Source: ZC4RG29 sp036563875
Lineage (GTDB): Bacteria; Bacteroidota; Bacteroidia; Cytophagales; Cyclobacteriaceae
DNA: 7,205 bases
Assembly (NCBI GenBank): GCA_036563875.1
Contig: DATCLO010000097.1
Location: 1 to 7,205 of the forward strand
Direction: 5' to 3'
Position numbers and translations under genes: made by a program
Notes under the pieces: model-generated
Databases searched by the model: none
The model's input: the letters and a program-made list of their open reading frames with translations, nothing else
Told to the model about the DNA's origin: nothing
In this document: piece after piece, positions 1 through 4,524 of the stretch
Layout: the number at the start of each line of letters is the position of its first letter
Position numbering within the stretch: position 1 is the stretch's first letter

Positions 1-1
1 G

Positions 2-238
2 GCCAACGTCGTGCTCACGGCAAGTTCGAAAATCATCGACGTGACCGGCGACAAGCCCGTTGAATACAAAGGCTACGTTCCGGAACGTGCGGTGGTGATT
101 CCCGGTTCAATGATGCGCAAGTTCCCGGCAGGGGAATACGGAGTGTCCTGCGCGCTCATCATCGGAAAGCGAAAGGAAAGCACCGACAAAAAAACGTCAC
201 TTAACGATGCACTTCGGGAAAACTCCGTTCCAGTTTGA
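2..238 (+). CDS. dapD: Tetrahydrodipicolinate N-succinyltransferase, C-terminal part
   Basis: This is the last 78 residues of a protein whose 5' end lies outside the window. DapD transfers succinyl from succinyl-CoA to tetrahydrodipicolinate, a cytoplasmic step of the diaminopimelate/lysine pathway that feeds peptidoglycan synthesis. The visible part begins in the left-handed beta-helix region (NVVLTASSKIIDVTG), continues through VVIPGS and ALIIGKR, and ends in a tail with KESTDKKTSLNDALRE, which I recognise from memory as typical of Bacteroidota DapD. The reading frame is open from base 2 and stops at TGA 236-238. No clear terminator follows; the next 180 bases are AT-rich and non-coding. 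The product call is from remembered family similarity, not a search. Confidence 0.9.
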   Translation, partial: ANVVLTASSKIIDVTGDKPVEYKGYVPERAVVIPGSMMRKFPAGEYGVSCALIIGKRKESTDKKTSLNDALRENSVPV

Positions 239-420
239 TTATCAGATTGTTATTATGTATAATTAAATCGATTTTGTAAGGTTTCGCCGTGTATTGCAAT
301 CGTAAAAGGATTGTTTGGCATCACCTTTGAACGGCTTAATACGTTATTAGTCCGGTAGAGGATTTTTTAAATTTGCTTAAGGTATATACAAACGGACTCC
401 GCGTGTCCGTACGGAGTAAA
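239..420. other. Non-coding gap between dapD and the DUF3108 gene
   Basis: This AT-rich stretch has no convincing ORF. It must carry the end of the dapD transcript and probably the promoter of the next gene, but I see no strong terminator hairpin. A TTTG at 314-317 has a TAATACGT about 19 bases downstream, which matches a Bacteroidota -7 box too poorly to call. Confidence 0.4.
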
Positions 421-1248
421 ATGATGCGATACATGATACGATTTTTACCCGGTATTATACTGATCCTTACGGCGTCGGCGTTCGACTCCACACGCAACGA
501 CATTTATCAGCGCGTTCCCAACAACAGCTTTACCCGCGGGGAGGTACTCAATTTCAAAATGACCTATGGTATGTTCACTGTGGGACGTGGCTCAACCCAG
601 ATTCACCCTGAATACTTCGAGATGAATGGCCGCAAGTGCTACAAGGTCGATGTACGGGGGAGGACTGTAGGGGTAGTGGACTGGGTAGCAGACGTGGACG
701 ACTATTGGGGTGCCTATATCGATACGGCCGCTTTGGTTCCGCATCAATTCATCCGCCGCATCCGGGAAGGTCGGTACAAGAAGGATGAGTGGACGAACTT
801 CGATCACGAAAATCAAAAGATCGAGGTGAAGGTACTCGATAACAAGACCGGTCAAATGAAGGAACCCAAATATTACGATGCGCCGCGTAATGTGCGTGAC
901 ATGATTGGTGGTTTCCTTTATCTCCGTACGCTGGATATGTCGAAGACACAGCCAGGTGATACTTTGGTGATCAAGGGATTTTTTGAAGATACTTTCTATA
1001 GTTTGCCCGTTATCTACAAGGGCAAGGATGTCGTTAAGACGAAGGCAGGAAAATTCAGGGCGATTAAGATTGTCCCTGTAATGCCGAAGAATAAAGTCTT
1101 CGATGGCGAAAACTCAGTGACCGCGTGGTTTTCTGATGATCGCAACCGCATACCCCTCAAGATTAGCGCCGAGATGTTTATTGGAAGTGCTGGCGTTGAA
1201 CTTACGTCCTATTCGGGGTTGAGAAATCCAGTTGCCTTAGTTGAGTAA
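421..1248 (+). CDS. Secreted DUF3108 family protein
   Basis: A 275-residue protein matching the DUF3108 pattern: a beta-rich domain starting at the 'FTRGEVLNFKMTYG' segment (about residues 37-50) and running nearly to the C-terminus. Features include DWVADVDDYWGAYID (87-101), a long charged middle region, and AWFSDDRNRIPLKISAE (235-251), in which the 'dd.rriPl.' element is typical of the family. An N-terminal signal peptide is visible: a short basic start, then the hydrophobic core FLPGIILILTASA (8-20). It is therefore probably exported to the periplasm or outer surface. I chose ATG 421 because it puts the signal peptide at the N-terminus and has GGAG a few bases upstream. The frame extends upstream to TTG 373, which would add 16 residues. 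The molecular function of DUF3108 proteins is not established. The gene converges with the response regulator downstream. Confidence 0.85.
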   Translation: MMRYMIRFLPGIILILTASAFDSTRNDIYQRVPNNSFTRGEVLNFKMTYGMFTVGRGSTQIHPEYFEMNGRKCYKVDVRGRTVGVVDWVADVDDYWGAYIDTAALVPHQFIRRIREGRYKKDEWTNFDHENQKIEVKVLDNKTGQMKEPKYYDAPRNVRDMIGGFLYLRTLDMSKTQPGDTLVIKGFFEDTFYSLPVIYKGKDVVKTKAGKFRAIKIVPVMPKNKVFDGENSVTAWFSDDRNRIPLKISAEMFIGSAGVELTSYSGLRNPVALVE

Positions 1249-1255
1249 ATCTACT

Positions 1256-1315
1256 CCTATGCGTGTGGGTTGGGAACCACATAGGACACATAGGGTTTTC
1301 ACATAGGGCACATAG
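1256..1315. repeat. CACATAG repeat cluster, locus 1 (between convergent genes)
   Basis: Four direct CACATAG copies lie at 1278-1284, 1287-1293, 1300-1306 and 1309-1315. An imperfect inverse arm at 1256-1271 (CCTATG then TGTGG and TT) can pair with AACCACATAGG at 1275-1285. The cluster sits between the convergent DUF3108 and response regulator genes, where a bidirectional terminator would be expected. The same motif recurs at 3566-3657. Termination is an inference; there is no T-run directly after a stem. Confidence 0.75.
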
Positions 1316-1371
1316 AAGTTCTCAGGTATGCTTGTGGAGGCTCTTCGATCTTAACGTTCCGTTGAGAGGTC

Positions 1372-1800
1372 TCAAGGTCGACTATCATCAATCTCCTCTT
1401 CGTAAAAGGTAAGGATCTCAGCAAACTTTTCCTTGGTGACGGGTTTGCACACGTACTCGCGTATGTCTTCAAACGACTGTGCGCGGGATATATCGCGCGA
1501 GTCTACGGAGGAGCTAACCATGTATATCCGTGAAGGCTTTCTCAGTTGAGGCTTCAGTTGGATGTATTCTTCCATGAACCCCCAGCCATCGATGACCGGC
1601 ATGTTGATGTCCAGGAAGATCACCTCGGGAAGTTCTTCGGGGTTGTTAGCGTTTTGCTCGAGGTACTCAAGCGCTTCGGCTCCATTGTTAAATGTTAAGA
1701 TTCTGCCCTGGAAGTTACCTGCGCGTATGGTACGCGTAGCGATGAGTTGAAAAATCTTGTCGTCATCAACCAGGGCGATAGTGGGCTGCGAGGATGTCAT
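1372..1800 (-). CDS. Single-domain response regulator (receiver only)
   Basis: A 142-residue CheY-like receiver domain with no output domain. Visible receiver residues are the acidic pocket D12-D14 (LVDDDK), the phospho-acceptor D64 in VIFLDINMP, the Ser/Thr switch position in MVSSS (S96-S98), and the conserved lysine K119 in CKP. The protein ends about 20 residues after that lysine, so it cannot bind DNA by itself. It probably relays phosphate in a phosphorelay or acts by protein-protein contact. Stand-alone receivers with the ALVDDD..F and IFLDINMP.DGW.F pattern are common in Bacteroidota. No histidine kinase lies in the window, so its partner is unknown. Start ATG 1800 is well placed, and TATTTTTA at 1820-1827 (minus strand) is a possible -7 box. 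Confidence 0.92.
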   Translation of the reverse strand: MTSSQPTIALVDDDKIFQLIATRTIRAGNFQGRILTFNNGAEALEYLEQNANNPEELPEVIFLDINMPVIDGWGFMEEYIQLKPQLRKPSRIYMVSSSVDSRDISRAQSFEDIREYVCKPVTKEKFAEILTFYEEEIDDSRP

Positions 1801-1819
1801 AGCACTGTTGTCAGTTCCT

Positions 1820-1827
1820 TAAAAATA
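1820..1827 (-). promoter_or_regulatory. Possible -7 box of the response regulator
   Basis: The minus strand reads TATTTTTA here, one mismatch from the Bacteroidota -7 consensus TAnnTTTG and 19 bases from the start codon. Upstream at the right spacing is TTAG, a weak match to the TTTG expected at -33. The match is partial, but a similar box occurs at the same distance before two other minus-strand genes in the window. Confidence 0.3.
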
Positions 1828-1932
1828 GCCCAAAAAAATCCGTGTTCTAAGGGTTTGCATTTTTTTTCGATGAATACTAAGATATCCCGGTCAGGTCGTG
1901 GCCGTGGACATTTATCGACACTTTGTTGAACG

Positions 1933-1963
1933 TTGTTTATCAATGCGATATGGCTTACTTTAG
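1933..1963 (+). promoter_or_regulatory. Candidate mscL promoter
   Basis: TTG at 1933-1935 and TACTTTAG at 1956-1963 are separated by 20 bases. This fits the Bacteroidota sigma-A pattern TTG / TAnnTTTG with one mismatch in the -7 box. Transcription would begin near 1970, upstream of ATG 1986 but downstream of ATG 1950, which favours the shorter MscL. Confidence 0.35.
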
Positions 1964-1985
1964 AGTGAAACCAAACATCAACCCT

Positions 1986-2375
1986 ATGTGGAAAGAATTC
2001 AAAGAATTTGCCATGCGAGGCAATGTGGTCGATCTGGCCGTGGGTATTGTTATCGGAGCAGCCTTCGGTAAGATCGTCACTTCGTTTGTAAACGACATCC
2101 TTATGCCTCCTATCGGGTTACTCCTGGGTGGCATGGACTTCAGCGAGTACAAGGTTTTGTTGAAGGAGGCAGTGGGTGAGACGCCGGCGGTTACGCTGAA
2201 CTATGGTCTCTTCATTCAAACGATCGTGGACTTCCTGATCGTTGCTGCCGCAATCTTCCTGGTGGTGAAGGCTATGAACACGTTGAAGCGTAAGGAAGAA
2301 GCAGCGCCTCCTCCTCCGCCGCCAGCTGAAGTGCAGCTATTGACGGAGATCAGAGATCTTTTAAAAAGAGGATAA
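1986..2375 (+). CDS. mscL: Large-conductance mechanosensitive channel MscL
   Basis: MscL is an inner-membrane homopentameric channel that opens under membrane tension to release solutes during osmotic downshock. From ATG 1986 the product is 129 residues, close to the usual 130-140. The N-terminal amphipathic helix (KEFKEFAMRGNVVDLAVG) is nearly identical to the family pattern. TM1 spans about 14-38 with the small-residue pore face G20, G24 and A26, followed by MPPIGLLLGG. TM2 is about 75-95, and the C-terminal helix LLTEIRDLLK is at 118-127. The linker between TM2 and that helix carries six consecutive prolines (108-113). In-frame starts at ATG 1950 and TTG 1923 add residues unlike the family. 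The gene diverges from the response regulator and converges on the dehydrogenase. Confidence 0.96.
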   Translation: MWKEFKEFAMRGNVVDLAVGIVIGAAFGKIVTSFVNDILMPPIGLLLGGMDFSEYKVLLKEAVGETPAVTLNYGLFIQTIVDFLIVAAAIFLVVKAMNTLKRKEEAAPPPPPPAEVQLLTEIRDLLKRG

Positions 2376-2385
2376 GGGCCAGTGA

Positions 2386-2444
2386 GCAGTTGGCAATGGG
2401 CAATAGGCAGTCCATTGCCAACTGCCCATTGCTTACTGCCTATT
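2386..2444. repeat. Modular GGCAATGG-type inverted repeat with a strong hairpin
   Basis: GCAGTTGGCAATGG (2386-2399) pairs perfectly over 14 bp with 2412-2425, leaving a 12-base loop. A second module, AATAGGCAGT (2402-2411), has its exact reverse complement at 2435-2444. The element is built from shuffled modules of the type GGCAATG, GGCAATA and GGCAGT. It lies between the convergent ends of mscL and the dehydrogenase and probably acts as a bidirectional transcription stop or an mRNA 3' stabiliser. It has no T-run, so classical intrinsic termination is uncertain. It overlaps the last codons of the dehydrogenase. Confidence 0.85.
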
Positions 2445-3338
2445 ACGAAACCGGGCGGCCACAATTTTTTCTTTGCTGCCTGGCGTGTACTCGTAGAAGC
2501 CCACACCGGTCTTAACACCAAGATGTCCTGCTTCAACCATGTTGATGAGTAGAGGGCATGGTGCGTACTTGGGATTGCCAAAGCCGCCGTGCAACACGCG
2601 CAGTATAGCGAGGCATACATCAAGTCCTATAAAGTCCGCAAGATGTAGCGGTCCCATCGGGTGTGACATTCCAAGCTTCATTACAGTATCGATCTCTTCC
2701 ACACCTGCAACCCCTTCATACAGACTGTAGATTGCTTCGTTGAGCATCGGCATGAGAATGCGGTTGGCTACGAAGCCGGGATAGTCGTTAACCTCTACAG
2801 GTGTCTTGGCAATTGCGCGGCAGCAGGAGAGGACGGCGTCTATTGTTGCCTGTCCTGTGCGGTAGCCTCGGATTACTTCTACCAGTTCCATCACGGGAAC
2901 AGGGTTCATGAAGTGCATCCCGATTACCTGCTCAGGGCGTTTGGTGGCGTTCGCTATTCGGGTGATGGAAATGGACGATGTGTTGGTAGCCAGTATGGCT
3001 GGCGGTGGTGCGTGCAGATCGAGCTCGCGGAAAACACTGAGCTTGATATCCGTATTTTCCGTGGCGGCTTCGACAACCAGGTCTGCGTCCCTTACGCCTT
3101 CCGTAATCGCGGAAAAAGTCTTGATGTTCGAGAGTGTTCGTTGCTTGTCGCTTGCTTGCAACACGCCCTTGTTGATCTGGCGATCGAGATTCTTTTCAAT
3201 GGTAGCAAGTCCTCTCTTTAGTGCTTCTGAAGAAGTGTCGATGAGGGATACTGCGAAATCATGCTGCGCAAAAATATGGGCTATCCCGTTACCCATCGTT
3301 CCCGATCCCACCACGGCGACTTTCTTTACCTGGCTCAT
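2433..3338 (-). CDS. 3-hydroxybutyryl-CoA / 3-hydroxyacyl-CoA dehydrogenase
   Basis: A 301-residue cytoplasmic NAD(P)-dependent dehydrogenase that interconverts 3-hydroxyacyl-CoA and 3-oxoacyl-CoA, as in beta-oxidation, butanoate metabolism or phenylacetate breakdown (Hbd/PaaH type). The Rossmann domain has GSGTMG at 11-16 and an acidic residue at D34 (LIDTS) that suggests NAD preference. The catalytic set matches the family by spacing: S121 in TNTSS, H142 in GMHFMNPVPVMELVEV, E154, and N192 in PGFVANR. The C-terminal domain has HPMGPLHLADFIGLD (226-240) and ends with GVGFYEYTPGSKE. ATG 3338 is the natural start because the Rossmann fold begins at once. The final codons (NRQ and stop) lie inside an intergenic repeat. 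It stands alone rather than in a fatty-acid operon, so the physiological substrate is not shown. Confidence 0.93.
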   Translation of the reverse strand: MSQVKKVAVVGSGTMGNGIAHIFAQHDFAVSLIDTSSEALKRGLATIEKNLDRQINKGVLQASDKQRTLSNIKTFSAITEGVRDADLVVEAATENTDIKLSVFRELDLHAPPPAILATNTSSISITRIANATKRPEQVIGMHFMNPVPVMELVEVIRGYRTGQATIDAVLSCCRAIAKTPVEVNDYPGFVANRILMPMLNEAIYSLYEGVAGVEEIDTVMKLGMSHPMGPLHLADFIGLDVCLAILRVLHGGFGNPKYAPCPLLINMVEAGHLGVKTGVGFYEYTPGSKEKIVAARFRNRQ

Positions 3339-3357
3339 AGGTGTTGCGTTTGTGGGG

Positions 3358-3365
3358 TAAAGATA
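3358..3365 (-). promoter_or_regulatory. Possible -7 box of the dehydrogenase
   Basis: The minus strand reads TATCTTTA, one mismatch from TAnnTTTG, 19 bases from the start codon. The -33 position falls inside the 8-bp tandem repeat and shows no TTTG. The call rests mainly on the shared spacing with the boxes before the response regulator and the hydroxylase. Confidence 0.3.
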
Positions 3366-3370
3366 GTGGA

Positions 3371-3402
3371 TGTGTTGATGTGTTGAAGTGTTGGTGTGTT
3401 GA
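3371..3402. repeat. 8-bp tandem repeat, four copies
   Basis: Four adjacent octamers read TGTGTTGA, TGTGTTGA, AGTGTTGG and TGTGTTGA. The array lies directly upstream of the dehydrogenase start, covering the region where its -33 element would be. Copy-number change by slippage could alter promoter spacing. That is inference, and the array may equally be neutral low-complexity DNA. Confidence 0.85.
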
Positions 3403-3450
3403 AGTCGTCTGTACTTGAGGGGGATGTGCGAGGATTAGAAAATTGCCGGT

Positions 3451-3464
3451 CCATCCTAAGATGG
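3451..3464. repeat. Small perfect hairpin CCATC-CTAA-GATGG
   Basis: Five paired bases around a four-base loop. It is in the non-coding stretch 5' of the dehydrogenase and has no T-run on either strand. Function unknown. Confidence 0.45.
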
Positions 3465-3478
3465 GTTACGCGTGGGAT

Positions 3479-3498
3479 CCCTTTAGGAAATTAAAGGG
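3479..3498. repeat. Perfect 7-bp hairpin CCCTTTA / TAAAGGG
   Basis: The arms are 3479-3485 and 3492-3498 with a six-base loop. A GGGATCCC palindrome at 3474-3481 abuts and overlaps the left arm. It could be a relic of a palindromic intergenic repeat or part of a 5' leader or 3' end. Nothing decides between these. Confidence 0.5.
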
Positions 3499-3562
3499 TG
3501 CGATGGGGAAGACTGTTGAGGGTGTGTTGTAATTGAAGGGACTACGCATCTACATGGGGTGA

Positions 3563-3657
3563 ACCCTATGTGCTCTATGTAAAAAGCCCATGTGATCTAT
3601 GTGGTTCCAAATAGTTTTGATTCCTTGAACCACATAGGGATCACATAGATCACATAG
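3563..3657. repeat. CACATAG repeat cluster, locus 2, forming a long inverted repeat
   Basis: The left half carries CTATGTG or near copies at 3566-3572, 3575-3580, 3589-3594 and 3597-3603. The right half carries CACATAG at 3631-3637, 3642-3648 and 3651-3657. CTATGTGGTTC (3597-3607) pairs exactly with 3627-3637 around a loop of about 19 bases, and the flanking copies can extend the stem imperfectly. It lies 20 bases beyond the stop codon of the ArsC-like gene, so a role at the transcript 3' end is likely. It is the same motif family as the cluster at 1256-1315, but here in both orientations. Confidence 0.8.
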
Positions 3658-3676
3658 GGGTGCCGCAGACGAGAGG

Positions 3677-4087
3677 TTACTCCCACTTCCGCAGATGAGG
3701 AAGCACCTTATGCTCCGCTCTCGGAGCAGTTTCGAGTTTAAGTACATCGGTTGGCTTTTGACAGAGGATGGCCCGGCCGTTGTAAATGGCAATGGGGGCT
3801 TTGAGAAGTTGTGGGTTGTGAATGAGGACGTCGAGCCATCCGTTCATTGTGTAAGCGTTGCCTCGAACCTTTGCCTGATAGTCGGGATGAGACTTGTCGA
3901 GCAAACGCTTTGGAATAATTCCCAGCATGTTGATCACCTCTTTCCAGTAGGTGGGACCAAGCCGCTCCTGCAACGCGTCAATCTCATTGATGTGATTGCT
4001 CAGCGTCATCGCATACGCTTTCGTCTGTTTTCCAACGGAAGTCCGCGGATTGTACAGAAGAAAAATTTCGTTCGGATGAAATTGCAT
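3677..4087 (-). CDS. ArsC/Spx-fold (thioredoxin-like) protein lacking the catalytic cysteine
   Basis: A 136-residue small cytoplasmic protein with the arsenate reductase-like glutaredoxin layout: a first beta strand IFLLYNPRTSVGKQT (8-22), a helix, a central segment with YWKEVINMLGIIPKRLL, then WLDVLIHNPQLLKAPIAIYNGRAILCQKP (84-112), which matches the end of ArsC domains. Where ArsC has CxxS/T after the first strand, this protein has R-T-S-V. Its only cysteine is C109, near the C-terminus, and the usual 'RP' arginine in LLxRP is replaced by alanine (A97). It is therefore unlikely to reduce arsenate by the classical mechanism and may be a regulatory or binding relative. I recall similar Cys-less ArsC-like proteins in Bacteroidota. 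Start ATG 4087 follows a good candidate promoter. Confidence 0.72.
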   Translation of the reverse strand: MQFHPNEIFLLYNPRTSVGKQTKAYAMTLSNHINEIDALQERLGPTYWKEVINMLGIIPKRLLDKSHPDYQAKVRGNAYTMNGWLDVLIHNPQLLKAPIAIYNGRAILCQKPTDVLKLETAPRAEHKVLPHLRKWE

Positions 4088-4100
4088 GGCACTGGTTATT

Positions 4101-4116
4101 TTGAATTATCATTCAA
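4101..4116. promoter_or_regulatory. Palindrome TTGAAT-TATC-ATTCAA at the ArsC-like gene start site
   Basis: Perfect 6-bp arms surround a four-base spacer. The site overlaps the -7 box and the predicted transcription start of the ArsC-like gene, where a repressor operator would sit. In RNA it would be only a weak AT-rich hairpin. The regulator is unknown. Confidence 0.35.
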
Positions 4117-4143
4117 TTTACCCGGTTTTTGCCATATATCAAA
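4113..4143 (-). promoter_or_regulatory. Candidate promoter of the ArsC-like gene
   Basis: On the minus strand TTTG (4143-4140) is followed after exactly 19 bases by TAAATTGA (4120-4113). The -33 element and spacing fit the Bacteroidota TTTG-N19-TAnnTTTG pattern; the -7 box differs at its last two positions. The leader would be about 20 bases. Confidence 0.45.
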
Positions 4144-4155
4144 CGTTTGCGACCC

Positions 4156-4524
4156 TTATTCCAGGTATACTTCGCTGCTGAGACCAACCGCGTTGAAACG
4201 TATAATGAGTGAACGCGGGTTATCGACGGCGTGTGCGCACCCTGTGGAAGGCTCCAAAAAGTATGCGTAGAACTTTTGCCCTCTCACATACAGCTCGTTT
4301 TTGTCGGGTCTGCCCAGAATGCTCACAATCTCTTTCTCATTTAGCCGGAGGAGTTTTTCACGTTGCTGTTGCAAGGGTTCTGCCGCTGCTGTGCGATGTC
4401 CGAGGCATCCACCCGGATCGCGAATCCAGGCATTAAGGTCAACGCCATCAAGTTTTACTTCCGTGTTACGACAGGAGAAAGCAGCGACTACCAACAAGAG
4501 CCAAAGGCATGTGCGTCCGATCAT
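4156..4524 (-). CDS. Small lipoprotein, BamE/SmpA-like pattern, unknown function
   Basis: A 122-residue protein with a lipoprotein signal: MIGRTC, the hydrophobic stretch LWLLLVVAAFS, then the lipobox cysteine C18 followed by R-N. After export it would be lipid-anchored at the inner or outer membrane. The mature part has two further cysteines (C40, C96) that could form a disulfide. The segment from residue 57, LLRLNEKEIVSILGRPD, then YAYFLE, then SLIIRFNAVGLSSEVYLE, has the spacing of BamE/SmpA-like domains (helix, G-x-P, aromatic strand, final strand with a G). That resemblance is by eye only. The start ATG 4524 overlaps the hydroxylase stop in an ATGA, which implies translational coupling. 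The frame continues upstream, but that extension is antisense-free overlap with the hydroxylase and would bury the signal peptide. Confidence 0.75.
   Translation of the reverse strand: MIGRTCLWLLLVVAAFSCRNTEVKLDGVDLNAWIRDPGGCLGHRTAAAEPLQQQREKLLRLNEKEIVSILGRPDKNELYVRGQKFYAYFLEPSTGCAHAVDNPRSLIIRFNAVGLSSEVYLE

Larger units (their letters stand above)
3339..3676. other. 338-base gene-free stretch with stacked repeats and hairpins
   Basis: No credible ORF is present on either strand. Reading upward from 3339, it holds a possible promoter of the dehydrogenase, an 8-bp tandem repeat (3371-3402), hairpins at 3451-3464 and 3479-3498, and the CACATAG cluster at 3566-3657 just downstream of the ArsC-like gene. 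It therefore serves as the 3' end of one minus-strand gene and the 5' region of the next. A small RNA cannot be excluded but nothing specific shows one. Confidence 0.6.

Noticed and set aside
373..420. TTG start for the DUF3108 protein
   Set aside because: It would put 16 polar residues before the signal peptide; ATG 421 has a GGAG upstream. Not fully excluded.
2908..3360. 150-codon plus-strand ORF
   Set aside because: It lies entirely antisense to the dehydrogenase, whose Rossmann and catalytic motifs are intact, and its own protein shows no recognisable domain.
3339..3676. Possible hidden small gene or tRNA in the longest gap
   Set aside because: No ORF with sensible composition is seen on either strand and the hairpins do not form a cloverleaf.
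3695..4270. 191-codon plus-strand ORF
   Set aside because: Antisense to the ArsC-like gene and the end of the lipoprotein gene, with low-plausibility composition and no motif.
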